Source: JACVRW01 sp963728155 (GTDB lineage: Bacteria; Actinomycetota; Thermoleophilia; Solirubrobacterales; Thermoleophilaceae). Taken from it: a stretch of DNA of 64,000 bases. The notes under the pieces were generated by a model, which searched no databases, had not been told where the DNA came from, and saw nothing but the letters and a program-made list of their open reading frames with translations. Both the position numbers and the translations under genes were made by a program. Positions 34,572 to 43,558 of the stretch are shown piece after piece (position 1 is the first letter of the stretch; each line of letters opens with the position of its first letter). The DNA is taken from positions 1 through 64,000 of the forward strand of contig CAVSJF010000026.1 of assembly GCA_963728155.1 (NCBI GenBank), in the 5' to 3' direction.

Positions 34572-35358
34572 GTACGCGCTGCGCTTCCTCGCGCTGGGCT
34601 ACCTGCTCCTGCTGCTGGGGATCCCCGTGGCCCTCGTGTTCTTCAACGCCTTCCAGGACGGCGTGGGCGCCGCCTGGGACGCGGTGTCCACCCCCGAGGC
34701 CCAGCACGCCTTCTACCTCACGGGAGTGATGGTGGCGGTGGCCGTGCCGCTCAACACGATCTTCGGGATCCTGTGCGCGCTGGCCATCGTGCGCCAGCGC
34801 TTCCGGGGGCGCGCTCTGCTGAACGCGATGGTGGACCTGCCCTTCGCCGTCTCGCCGGTGGTGGTGGGCCTGGCGCTGCTGCTCGTGTACGGGCGCGTGG
34901 ACGGTTGGGTGGGCCAGTGGTTCGCCGACCAGGGCATCCAGATCATCTTCTCGGTGCCCGGCATGATCCTGGCCACGATGTTCGTGTCGCTGCCCTTCGT
35001 GGTGCGCGAGACGATCCCCGTGCTGCGCGAGATCGGCACCGAGCAGGAGCAGGCGGCGGCCACGCTGGGCGCCGGCCCGCTCCAGACCTTCTTCCGCGTG
35101 ACGCTGCCCGCGATCCGCTGGGGCGTGGCCTACGGCGTCGTCCTGACCACGGCGCGGGCGCTGGGCGAGTTCGGTGCCGTGAGCGTCGTGTCCGGCAAGA
35201 TCTCGGGCCGCACCGAAACCGCCACGCTGCACGTGGAGCGCCTCTACAACAGCTTCAACGAGACCGGTGCATACGCTGTTTCGGTTGTCCTTGCGCTGCT
35301 CGCCCTGGTCACGCTCCTCGCCATGAACGTCATCAAGCCCAAGGAGGCACAGGGATGA
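34561..35358 (+). CDS. cysW: Sulfate ABC transporter permease CysW
   Basis: 265 residues, six helices (ALRFLALGYLLLLLGIPVAL first). EAA-like loop EQEQAAATLGAGPLQTFFRV and the ARALGEFGAVSVVSGKISGR motif are characteristic of CysW. It pairs with CysT in the membrane. The stop overlaps the cysA start (ATGA). Confidence 0.94.
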   Translation: MRSKYALRFLALGYLLLLLGIPVALVFFNAFQDGVGAAWDAVSTPEAQHAFYLTGVMVAVAVPLNTIFGILCALAIVRQRFRGRALLNAMVDLPFAVSPVVVGLALLLVYGRVDGWVGQWFADQGIQIIFSVPGMILATMFVSLPFVVRETIPVLREIGTEQEQAAATLGAGPLQTFFRVTLPAIRWGVAYGVVLTTARALGEFGAVSVVSGKISGRTETATLHVERLYNSFNETGAYAVSVVLALLALVTLLAMNVIKPKEAQG

Positions 35359-36308
35359 GCATCGTCGTCGACTCTGTCTCCAAGCGCTTCGGCGAGTTCG
35401 AGGCCCTCAAGAGCGTGTCGCTCGAGGTGCGCGACGGCTCCCTCACCGCCCTGCTCGGCCCGAGCGGCGGCGGCAAGTCAACACTGCTGCGCGTGATCGC
35501 GGGCCTCGAGACGCCGGACAGCGGCAAGGTGGTGATCGCGGGCGAGGACGCCACGTCGACGCCGCCGCAGCGGCGCAACGTGGGGTTCGTGTTCCAGCAC
35601 TACGCCGCCTTCAAGCACATGACGGTGCGCAAGAACGTGGCCTTCGGGCTGACGATCCGCAAGCGTCCCCAGGAGGAGATCGACGCCCGGGTGAGCGAGC
35701 TGCTCGAGCTCGTGCACCTCGACGGTTTCGCGGATCGCTACCCGTCGCAGCTGTCGGGCGGGCAGCGCCAGCGCATGGCTCTCGCCCGCGCGCTCGCGGT
35801 GCAGCCGCGCGTGCTGCTGCTCGACGAGCCCTTCGGCGCACTCGACGCCACCGTGCGCAAGGAGCTGCGGCTCTGGTTGCGCCGCCTGCACGACGAGGTC
35901 CACGTGACCACGGTGTTCGTCACGCACGACCAGGAGGAGGCCATGGAGGTGGCCGAGCAGATCGTGGTGCTCAACCACGGCAACATCGAGCAGATCGGCG
36001 CTCCCCGCGATCTCTACGAGAAGCCCTCCAACGAGTTCGTCATGCGCTTCGTCGGCCCGGTGAGCGAGCTCTCCGGGCGCTACATCCGGCCCCACGACGT
36101 CGAGATCCTGCTCGATCCCGCCGACGGCGCCGCCGAGGCCCGTGTCGACCGGATCGTCCATCTCGGGTTCGAGGTGCGCGTCGAGCTCTCGCTGGGCGAC
36201 GGCGACTCCACTTGGGTGCAGACCACCCGCGGCAGGGTCGAGGAGCTCGAGCTCGTCGAGGGCCTGACCGTCTGGCTGCGTCCCGAGGAGTCTCCGGTCA
36301 GCGTCTGA
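35355..36308 (+). CDS. cysA: Sulfate/thiosulfate import ATPase CysA
   Basis: 317 residues from ATG 35355 with GGAGG upstream. Walker A GPSGGGKST, Q-loop FQHYAAFKHMTV, signature LSGGQRQRMALARAL, Walker B VLLLDEPFGALDA, H-loop VTHDQEEA. The C-terminal regulatory (TOBE-like) domain, about 80 residues, is present (YIRPHDVEILLD). It energises sulfate uptake. It converges on the Rrf2 gene with 11 bp overlap. Confidence 0.95.
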   Translation: MSIVVDSVSKRFGEFEALKSVSLEVRDGSLTALLGPSGGGKSTLLRVIAGLETPDSGKVVIAGEDATSTPPQRRNVGFVFQHYAAFKHMTVRKNVAFGLTIRKRPQEEIDARVSELLELVHLDGFADRYPSQLSGGQRQRMALARALAVQPRVLLLDEPFGALDATVRKELRLWLRRLHDEVHVTTVFVTHDQEEAMEVAEQIVVLNHGNIEQIGAPRDLYEKPSNEFVMRFVGPVSELSGRYIRPHDVEILLDPADGAAEARVDRIVHLGFEVRVELSLGDGDSTWVQTTRGRVEELELVEGLTVWLRPEESPVSV

Positions 36309-36762
36309 GCCACGCGTCGGGCGTCTCGGTCAGGCGCTGCACGTGCTCGGGCAGGTTGCCGGCGACGACGTCGGCCAGGGTGATGTCGTCGAGCACCGAG
36401 CGCAGGCTGGCCCGCACCGCGATCCACACCCGCTGCAGGTTCTCCGAGGATCCCTCGTAGACCATGCTCTCGGGCGGCTCTCCGCGCACGCTCGCCAGCG
36501 GCCCCTCGACTGCCCGGATCACCTCTCCGAGGGTGATCTCCTCCGGCTCGCGGGCCAGGCGGTAGCCCCCGTCGGCGCCGCGCTGGGCGTGCACGAGCCC
36601 CGCGTGGCGCAGGTCGACCAGGATGTTCTCGAGGAACTTCAGGGGGATGCTCTGGCCGCGCGCGATGCGCTCGCCCTTGAGCAGGCCCTCGTCCGTGGTC
36701 GAGAGCTCGAGCATGGCGCGCACCGCGTACTCCGCTTTGGCCGTGACCTTCACCTCCTCCAT
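36298..36762 (-). CDS. Rrf2-family regulator without cysteines (CymR-like)
   Basis: 154 residues. The winged helix is clear (TAKAEYAVRAMLELSTTDEG, IPLKFLENILVDLRHAGLV, then the RGADGGYRLAREPEEITLGE wing). There is not one Cys, so it cannot hold an iron-sulfur cluster as IscR or NsrR do; CymR, the cysteine-metabolism repressor, is the closest known logic. Its place tail-to-tail with cysA suggests control of the sulfate operon. The start ATG 36762 has no Shine-Dalgarno upstream, so the mRNA may be leaderless. Confidence 0.85.
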   Translation of the reverse strand: MEEVKVTAKAEYAVRAMLELSTTDEGLLKGERIARGQSIPLKFLENILVDLRHAGLVHAQRGADGGYRLAREPEEITLGEVIRAVEGPLASVRGEPPESMVYEGSSENLQRVWIAVRASLRSVLDDITLADVVAGNLPEHVQRLTETPDAWLRR

Positions 36763-36794
36763 TGTGCTGCAAGCGCCGCCGATAGGCTCACCCC

Positions 36795-37190
36795 ATGGAC
36801 GAAAGCTGGGCCCGCGAGTGGATCGAGGACTACGGTGCGGCGTGGCGCGGCGGCGACGCGGACGTGGTGGGCGAGCTGTTCACCGAGAACGCGATCTACC
36901 GCTCGTCGCCCTTCCGCCCGCCCACCGTGGGCCGCGAGGCCATCCGGGAGTACTGGCGCGAGGCGTGCGCCACGCAGGAGGACCTGCAGCTGCGCTTCGG
37001 CACCCCGATCGTTCATGGCAACCGGGTGGCCGTCGAGTGGTGGGCCACGATGCGCGACTCGGGCGAGCCGTTCACGCTTCCCGGTGCGCTGATCCTGCGC
37101 TTCAGTGCCGGCGGCCGCTGCGAGGAGCTGCGCGAGTACTGGAACGGGGAGGACAGCGCGGTGGAGCCGCCGGAGGGGTGGGGGCGGTAG
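36795..37190 (+). CDS. SnoaL-like/NTF2-fold small protein
   Basis: 131 residues. EDYGAAWRGGDADVVGELFT, AIYRSSPFRPPTVGREAIRE and NRVAVEWWATMRD follow the SnoaL-like pattern of a cone-shaped NTF2 fold. Members are cyclases, isomerases or binding proteins; the ligand is not visible. It starts 32 bases from the divergent Rrf2 gene and overlaps the methyltransferase by 13 bases. Confidence 0.8.
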   Translation: MDESWAREWIEDYGAAWRGGDADVVGELFTENAIYRSSPFRPPTVGREAIREYWREACATQEDLQLRFGTPIVHGNRVAVEWWATMRDSGEPFTLPGALILRFSAGGRCEELREYWNGEDSAVEPPEGWGR

Positions 37191-37999
37191 CCGAGGCGGA
37201 CCTCGCGGCGGCCAAGGAGCGCATGCGCCGGATCTGGGCCATGGGCGACTACTCGCCGCTGTCCAGGCGGCTGGAGCCCGCCGCCGGTGAGCTGGCCGAC
37301 GCGTGCGCGGTCTCCGCGGGCCAGGAGGTGCTCGACGTGGCCGCGGGCGACGGCAACTTCGCGCTCGCCTGCGCGCGCGAGGGCGCCAGCGTGATCGCCT
37401 CCGATTTCGCGCCCGCCATGGTCGCGAACGGGCGCGCCCGCAGCGAGCGCGAGGGCTACGAGATCGAATGGCTCGAGGCCGACGCCGAGGATCTGCCCTT
37501 CGAGGACGCCCGCTTCGACTGCGTGGGCTCGGTGTTCGGCGCGATGATCGCGCCCGATTTCGAGCGCATGGCGAGCGAGCTCTTCCGCGTGGTGCGCCCG
37601 GGTAACACCGTGGGGCTGACCGCGTGGGTGCCCGATGGGTTCTTCTCGCAGATGTTCGCGATCGGGCGGCGCTTCGCCCCCCCGGCCCCCGGCGCGGCAC
37701 GCTCGGAGCAGTGGGGTGATCAGGAGATCGTGCGTGAGCGGCTCGCCGGGCTGGCGGCCACGATCGACTGCGAGTTGCGCACGCTCACCTGGACCGCGGA
37801 GTCGCCGGGGGCTCTGGAGGCCGAGCTGGCGGACAGCGCGCCGGCCAACGTGGCGGCGCGGCAGAACCTCGCGCCCGAGGACTACCGGGAGCTCCGTCGC
37901 GAGACGTTGGACCTGATCGAGGGCCACAATGCTGCCACCGACGGGACCCTGCGCCTGGACGCCGAGTACCTGGTCACGGTCGCGCGCAAGCGCGGTTAG
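37178..37999 (+). CDS. SAM-dependent methyltransferase, class I
   Basis: 273 residues. Motif I EVLDVAAGDGNFALACAREG, acidic residue in VIASDFAPAMV, motif EADAEDLPFEDARFD, and VVRPGNTVGLTAWVPDGFF mark a UbiE/Methyltransf_11-type enzyme. The GTG at 37178 fits the family N-terminus (RMRRIWAMGDYSPLSRRLEP) but lies too close to GGAGG; the ATG at 37223 is the alternative. The acceptor is unknown. Overlaps the preceding small protein, so the two may act together. Confidence 0.82.
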   Translation: MGAVAEADLAAAKERMRRIWAMGDYSPLSRRLEPAAGELADACAVSAGQEVLDVAAGDGNFALACAREGASVIASDFAPAMVANGRARSEREGYEIEWLEADAEDLPFEDARFDCVGSVFGAMIAPDFERMASELFRVVRPGNTVGLTAWVPDGFFSQMFAIGRRFAPPAPGAARSEQWGDQEIVRERLAGLAATIDCELRTLTWTAESPGALEAELADSAPANVAARQNLAPEDYRELRRETLDLIEGHNAATDGTLRLDAEYLVTVARKRG

Positions 38000-38711
38000 C
38001 CCCCTGGCCGCCCGGCTCCTGCTCGAGTACGACGGCTCGGCCTTTATGGGCTGGGCCCGCCAGCCCGGCACGCGGACGGTCCAGGGAGCGCTCGAGGAGG
38101 CGCTGGCCACCAGCCTGCGGCGCGAGGTGGTCCTCAGCGTGGCCGGGCGCACCGACCGCGGCGTTCACGCGCGGGGCCAGGTCGCGAGCCACGAGGGGGC
38201 ACCCGCGCTGCGGCGCGAGCTGAACGGGCTGCTGCCCCACGACGTCAGCGTGCTCGAGAGCGAGTCCGCGCCCGACGGCTTCGACGCCCGCCGCGACGCG
38301 CGCAGCCGCACCTACCGCTATCGCCTGCTCAACCGCACCGCGCGCTCGCCGTTCGAGCGCGAGCGCGCGCTGTGGTGGCCGCGGCCGCTCGACCTCGGCC
38401 ACCTCGAGGCGTGTGCCGGCGCGCTTCGGGGACCTCACGACTTCACCGCGTTCACGCCCAGCGAGAGCGCCCACGTGCACTTCGAGCGCGAGATCCTGCG
38501 GGCGGAATGGATCGAGGAGGGCGACGGGCTGCTGGCCTTTTGGATCGAGGCCGACAGCTTCATGCGCCACATGGTGCGCGTGTTGGTGGGAACCATGCTC
38601 GGCGGTGTCAGGTTGGAGGACTTCGAGCGACTGCTCAGGGGAGCCCCGCGCAAGGAGGCGGGCACCACCGCCCCGCCTCACGGTCTTTACCTGGAGTCCG
38701 TCCGCTACTGA
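37929..38711 (+). CDS. truA: tRNA pseudouridine synthase A
   Basis: Core of about 236 residues beginning near 38007 (ARLLLEYDGSAFMGWARQPG). The catalytic Asp is in GRTDRGVHARGQV. It modifies positions 38-40 of tRNA anticodon stems. The only standard start is ATG 37929, which adds about 25 residues and overlaps the methyltransferase gene; a CTG at 38004 would fit the family start better. Followed after 16 bases by surE. Confidence 0.9.
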   Translation: MLPPTGPCAWTPSTWSRSRASAVSPLAARLLLEYDGSAFMGWARQPGTRTVQGALEEALATSLRREVVLSVAGRTDRGVHARGQVASHEGAPALRRELNGLLPHDVSVLESESAPDGFDARRDARSRTYRYRLLNRTARSPFERERALWWPRPLDLGHLEACAGALRGPHDFTAFTPSESAHVHFEREILRAEWIEEGDGLLAFWIEADSFMRHMVRVLVGTMLGGVRLEDFERLLRGAPRKEAGTTAPPHGLYLESVRY

Positions 38712-38727
38712 ATATCCTGGCCCTTCG

Positions 38728-39546
38728 ATGAAAGTTCTTCTCACCAACGACGACGGCATCGACGCCATCGGCCTCCAAGCCGTGCGCAGGGCCCTGCTGG
38801 AGGTGCCCGACATCGAGCTGGCGGTGATCGCGCCCGACTCCAATCGCAGCGCGACCGGGCGCATGATCACCACGGGCCGGGCGCTGTGGGTCGAGGAGGT
38901 CGAGTTCGACGACGGCACGAGCGGGTTCGCCACCGAGGGCAGCCCCGTCGACTGCGTTCGCTTCGCCACGCTGGGGCTGCTCGATTTCGTGCCCGAGCTG
39001 ATCGTGTCGGGCATCAACCACGGCTTCAACCTGGGCGACGACATCACCTACTCGGGTACTGTCGCCGCGGCGCTGGAGGGCATCGTGCTCGGCATCCCGG
39101 CCATCGCGGTCTCCCAGCAGGCCTTCGCGGGGCGCATGGACTCCTGGACCGACTGCGAATGGCGGCCCGAGAGCTTCGAGCAGGCCGCCGCCTTCACCGC
39201 GCGCATGGTCGAGGAGCTCGAGCGCGTGCCGATGCCCGACGCCACCCTGCTCAACGTCAACTGCCCCGCGGGCGAGGTCAAGGGCGCTCGCGCCTGCCGC
39301 CTCGGCAAGCGCATCTACAACGACGAGCTGAAGCTGACCGAGGAGGCCGACGGCCGGCGGCGCTTTCACATCTACGGCGACAAGCCGGGCTTTCACGAGG
39401 AGGAGGGCACGGACTTCGAGGCCGTGGGCGCCGATCTCATCGCCGTCACCCCTCTCCACTTCGACCTCAACGACCAGGCCGGCGTCGACGAGCTGTCCGG
39501 CTTCGATCTCGACGGCCTGCTGCGCCCCGCCGCGCGGGAAGTGTGA
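38728..39546 (+). CDS. surE: 5'/3'-nucleotidase SurE
   Basis: 272 residues. Metal-binding N-terminus MKVLLTNDDGIDAIGL, PDSNRSATGRMITTGRALWV, EGSPVDCVRFA and SGINHGFNLGDDITYSGTVA are diagnostic. It removes phosphate from nucleoside monophosphates in stationary phase. The stop overlaps the ligA GTG by 4 bases (GTGTGAG). Confidence 0.95.
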   Translation: MKVLLTNDDGIDAIGLQAVRRALLEVPDIELAVIAPDSNRSATGRMITTGRALWVEEVEFDDGTSGFATEGSPVDCVRFATLGLLDFVPELIVSGINHGFNLGDDITYSGTVAAALEGIVLGIPAIAVSQQAFAGRMDSWTDCEWRPESFEQAAAFTARMVEELERVPMPDATLLNVNCPAGEVKGARACRLGKRIYNDELKLTEEADGRRRFHIYGDKPGFHEEEGTDFEAVGADLIAVTPLHFDLNDQAGVDELSGFDLDGLLRPAAREV

Positions 39547-41609
39547 GCGCGACCGAGGAGAGCGCCGCCGAGCGTTCGCGCGAGCTGCGCAGGGCGCTCG
39601 AGCGCCACAACCACCGCTACTACGTACTCGACGATCCCGAGGTCTCGGACTCCGAGTACGACGCGCTGCTGAACGAGCTGCGCGATCTCGAGGCCGAGCA
39701 CCCCGACCTGCTCACGCCCGACTCGCCCACACAGCGCGTCGGGGCCGAGCCGCTCGACAAGTTCCCCGAGATCCGCCACCTCCAGCCCATGCTCTCGCTG
39801 GCCAACGCGCGCAACGAGGAGGAGATGGCCGCTTGGGTGCTCCGCAGTGAGCGCTACCTCGGCCGCCAGGGGGTCGAGATGGGGGACGTGCTCTTCGTCA
39901 CCGAGCCCAAGATCGACGGCCTGGCGATCTCGCTCGTGTACGAGAACGGGCTCCTGGTCCGCGGCGCCACGCGCGGCAACGGAGAGGTGGGCGAGGACGT
40001 GACCCAGAACCTGCGCACGATCGGCGCCATCCCCCTGCGCGTGGAGGACGCTCCACCGCTGATCGAGGTGCGCGGAGAGATCTACCTGCCGCTGGCCGCC
40101 TTCGCCAAGCTCAACGAGCAGCGCGCGGAGGCGGGCGAGCCGACCTTCGCCAACCCGCGCAACTCGGCCGCCGGCTCGATCCGCCAGCTCGATCCCAAGC
40201 TGGCCGCCTCCCGGCCGCTGTCGATGTGGTGCTACGGGATCGGCGCCACGGAGGGCATCGAGTTCGACACCCACAGCGAGTCGATGCAGTGGCTGCGCGA
40301 CCACGGCTTTCGCGTGAACCGCGACGTCGAGGTGCACGACACCGTCGACGAGGTGGTGGCCGCCTGCCGGGCCTGGGAGGAGCGGCGCGACCGCCTCGAT
40401 TTCGAGATCGACGGCGTGGTGGTCAAGGTCGACGACCTCGACCTGCAGCGCCAGCTCGGGGTGGTGGGTCGCGAGCCGCGCGGGGCCATCGCCTGGAAGT
40501 TCGCCCCCTCCACGGCAACCACGCAGCTCCAGGCCGTGGCCTGGAACGTGGGCCGCACGGGCCACATGGTGCCCTTCGCCCAGCTCGAGCCGGTCCAGGT
40601 GTCGGGCGTGACGGTCAGGCTCGCCACCCTGCACAACGAGGAGGACCTGCGCCGCAAGGACGTGCGCGACGGCGACGAGGTGATCGTCATGCGCGCCGGC
40701 GATGTGATCCCCCAGGTGGTCTCACCGACCGCCAAGGCCCAGCGGCGAAAGAGCCGCCGGCCCGTGCCCGAGCCCCCCGCCAAGTGCCCGGCCTGCGGCA
40801 CCCCGACGGTCAAGCCGGAGGGCGGGGTATGGACGATCTGCCCCAACCGCGCCGGCTGCCCGGGCCAGGTGTTCCAGGCCGTCAAGCACTTCGTCGGAGC
40901 CATGGACATCGACGGCCTCGGAGAGGAGAACGCACGCCGCTTCCTCGACGAGGGGCTGATCAACGACGTGAGCGACATCTACGACCTGACCGTGGAGCGG
41001 CTGGTCGAGCTGGAGCGCTTTGGCGAGACCTCGGCCCGCAATCTGGTGCAGGCGGTCGAGGCCTCCAAGGGTCAGCCGTTCACCCTCGTGCTGTACGCGC
41101 TGGGCATCCCCGGCATCGGCTTCGTCAACGCACGCAACCTGGCGCGCCGGCTGCGCTCGATGGACGCGCTGCTCGCGGCCTCCGAGGAGGAGCTGACGGC
41201 GGTCGAGGGCATGGGCCCGATCATGGCGGCCACCGTCCACGAGACGCTGGCCGAGCAGCGGACGCGCGATCTGATCGAGCGCCTACGCGGCCACGGGCTG
41301 CAGATGGAGGAGGAGGGCCCGGCGCCGCCGGAGGACGGCCCGCTGGTGGGCAAGACCCTGGTGCTGACCGGGACCCTGCCCACCCTGACCCGCCCCGAGG
41401 CCACGCAGCGCATCGAGGCGGCGGGGGGCAAGGTCACGGGGTCGGTGTCGAAGAACACCGACTACGTGGTGGCCGGGGAGGACCCGGGCTCGAAGATGAC
41501 CAAGGCGCAGGGTCTGGGCGTCGAGATCCTCGACGAGGATGCGCTGGTGGCGCTGCTGCCCGAGGACATCGGCGAGCTGCCGCCGCCCCCGCCGCGCCAG
41601 CGGCGTTAG
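39543..41609 (+). CDS. ligA: NAD-dependent DNA ligase
   Basis: 688 residues, GTG start. Domain Ia for NMN (HNHRYYVLDDPEVSDSEYDA), adenylation domain with catalytic Lys in TEPKIDGLAISL, OB fold (NVGRTGHMVPFAQLEPVQV), a zinc finger with Cys in CPACGTPTV and CPNRAGCPG, helix-hairpin-helix repeats and a C-terminal BRCT domain (GKTLVLTGTLPTLTRPEA). It seals nicks in replication and repair. Length and all motifs are normal. Confidence 0.97.
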   Translation: MSATEESAAERSRELRRALERHNHRYYVLDDPEVSDSEYDALLNELRDLEAEHPDLLTPDSPTQRVGAEPLDKFPEIRHLQPMLSLANARNEEEMAAWVLRSERYLGRQGVEMGDVLFVTEPKIDGLAISLVYENGLLVRGATRGNGEVGEDVTQNLRTIGAIPLRVEDAPPLIEVRGEIYLPLAAFAKLNEQRAEAGEPTFANPRNSAAGSIRQLDPKLAASRPLSMWCYGIGATEGIEFDTHSESMQWLRDHGFRVNRDVEVHDTVDEVVAACRAWEERRDRLDFEIDGVVVKVDDLDLQRQLGVVGREPRGAIAWKFAPSTATTQLQAVAWNVGRTGHMVPFAQLEPVQVSGVTVRLATLHNEEDLRRKDVRDGDEVIVMRAGDVIPQVVSPTAKAQRRKSRRPVPEPPAKCPACGTPTVKPEGGVWTICPNRAGCPGQVFQAVKHFVGAMDIDGLGEENARRFLDEGLINDVSDIYDLTVERLVELERFGETSARNLVQAVEASKGQPFTLVLYALGIPGIGFVNARNLARRLRSMDALLAASEEELTAVEGMGPIMAATVHETLAEQRTRDLIERLRGHGLQMEEEGPAPPEDGPLVGKTLVLTGTLPTLTRPEATQRIEAAGGKVTGSVSKNTDYVVAGEDPGSKMTKAQGLGVEILDEDALVALLPEDIGELPPPPPRQRR

Positions 41610-41614
41610 ATGCA

Positions 41615-41636
41615 TAGCTACGCTAACTAGTAGCTA
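41615..41636. promoter_or_regulatory. Inverted repeat, likely MarR operator
   Basis: TAGCTAC (41615-41621) and GTAGCTA (41630-41636) with an 8-base spacer, itself nested in ATAGCT...AGCTAT. It is an A/T-rich island between ligA and a MarR gene whose GTG start is 11 bases further on. The site probably overlaps the promoter of the MarR-MFS pair. Confidence 0.6.
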
Positions 41637-41647
41637 AGCTATCGGTT

Positions 41648-42098
41648 GTGTCCTCGTCGGCCGTCCAAACGACCGATCTCGAGCGCTTCACCGAAGCCTG
41701 GGATCACTTCACCGATGCGCTGCGTCGCGCCCGCTCGCGAGCGTGGCAGCAGCCGGCACCGCTCACGCCTGCGCAGTACTACCTGCTGTTGGCGCTGAGC
41801 CACCAGCCCGGCCTTGGCGTCGGTGAGATGGCCGCGGCGGCCGGATGCACCTCGCCCACCGCCACGCGCATCCTCGACGGGCTCGAGCGCGATGGCGTCG
41901 TGGAGCGCCGGCCCTCTACCGACGACCGTCGCCGGACGATCGTGTCGCTCACCCCGAAGGGCAAGCGGCTGCTCGGCCAACAGCGTCGTAAGAGCAACCA
42001 GAAGAAGCAGCGCCTCTACGATCAGCTCTCACCCGCGGAGCGCGGCCAGAGCCGAAGCCCTACTGCACCGGCTCGCCGACGTCATCGCCGACCTGTGA
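41648..42098 (+). CDS. MarR-family regulator, one apparent frameshift
   Basis: About 149 residues. Winged helix: LTPAQYYLLLALSHQPGLGV, EMAAAAGCTSPTATRILDGL (recognition helix) and RPSTDDRRRTIVSLTPKG (wing). One extra base near 42051 breaks the last helix; repair gives RAEALLHRLADVIADL and a stop at 42098. It overlaps the MFS gene (GTGA) and likely represses it and itself through the inverted repeat upstream, releasing on a drug-like ligand. Confidence 0.88.
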
Positions 42099-43541
42099 GC
42101 CACGCCGCCGAAACCCCCCGCCAGCACTACGGCATCACGCTCGCGGTCCTCGCCATCAGCGCCCTGGCCTACGCCGTCTCCCAGACCATGGTCGCGCCGG
42201 CGCTGCCGGAGATCCAGCGCGCGGTCGGGGTCTCGCAGAACTCGGTGACCTGGGTGCTCACCGTCTACCTCCTGACCGCGTCGATCGCCACTCCGGTGTT
42301 CGGCCGTCTCGGCGACATGTTCGGCAAGGACAGGGTGCTGCTGGCCGTGCTCGTGGGCTTCGGCGTCGGCTCGGTGGTGGCCGCGCTCTCCCATTCGCTG
42401 CCGTTGCTCATCGCCGGCCGGGCGATCCAGGGGGCCGGGGGCGCGATCTTCCCACTGGCCTTCGGGATCATCCGCGACGAGTTCCCGAAGGAGAAGGTCG
42501 CTCAGGCGATCGGGCTGATCAGCGCCACCTTCGGCATCGGCGGAGGGGCGGGCCTCGTACTGGCCGGGGTGATCACCGGACGCGCTCAACTACGAGTGGA
42601 TCTTCTGGGTGGCGGCGATCGTCGTCGCGTTCGCGGCGGTGATGACTCACTTCTTCGTGCCGGAGTCGCCCGTGCGAAGCGGGAGCACGAAGATCGACTG
42701 GGCGGGAGCGGGGCTGCTGTCGGTCGGCCTGGCTTCCCTGCTGCTCGGCGTGAGCCAGGGCAACACTTGGGGGTGGGGCTCGCCGCGGGTGCTCGGGCTC
42801 TTCGTGCTGGCGGCCCTCGTGCTGTCGCTCTGGGTGCGCTTCGAGTCGCGCCATCCCGAGCCGCTCGTCGACATGAAGATGATGCGCCGCCGGGGGGTGT
42901 GGACGACGAACCTGGTGGGCCTGCTCGTGGGCTACGGGATGTTCTCGAGCTTCATCATCATCCCGCAGTTCGTGCAGACCGTCTACGGCGTCGGGTTACG
43001 GCTTCGGCGCCTCGGTGATCGAGGCGGGTCTCTTCCTGGTGCCCTCCACGCTCGTGATGCTCATCGCCGGGCCGCTCAGCGGCTGGCTGGGCACGCGATA
43101 CGGGTCACGGCTTCCGCTTCTCCTCGGGACGGTCGCCTGCGCGGCCGCCTTCGGCTGGCTGGCCATAGAGCACGCCCAGGAGTGGCAGTTCCTGGTCGGC
43201 ACGGCGATCATGGGCTCGGGATCGGGTTCGCGTTCGCCGCCATGGCCAATCTCGTGGTGGAAGCGGTGCTTCCCACGGAGACCGGCGTCGCCACGGGCAT
43301 GAACACGATCATGCGCACGATAGGTGGGTCGATCGGCGCCCAGCTCGCGGCCTCGATCGTCACCGGTTCGGTGATCGCCGGCACGACCTTTCCGCGGGAG
43401 GCCGGCTACTCGGAGGCGTTTGCGATCTCCGCGGCCGTCCTCGTGCTGGCGACGATCGTGGCCACCGGGATCCCACGCTCGGGCCGAGCGGAACGCGAGG
43501 CCTCCGGACTTAGGGGCAACGCCGTGCCGGCGCGGGTCTGA
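42095..43541 (+). CDS. MFS drug exporter, DHA2 type, three apparent frameshifts
   Basis: About 480 codons, probably 14 helices. Motif A is GRLGDMFGKDRVLLA, motif C region GLISATFGIGGGAGLVLAGV. Breaks near 42576 (extra G), 42999 (extra T) and 43219 (one base missing). After repair the sequence reads through with DALNYEWIFWVAAIVVAFAA, then GYGFGASVIEAGLF. The proximity to MarR suggests efflux of a toxic compound under MarR control. Start GTG overlaps the MarR stop. Confidence 0.87.
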
Positions 43542-43558
43542 CCGGCGCTCGCTCGGCT

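Noticed and set aside
28274..43541. Reading the broken genes as true pseudogenes
   Set aside because: Each is repaired by single-base edits that restore full family motifs, essential genes nearby have the same fault, and breaks cluster by position rather than by function.
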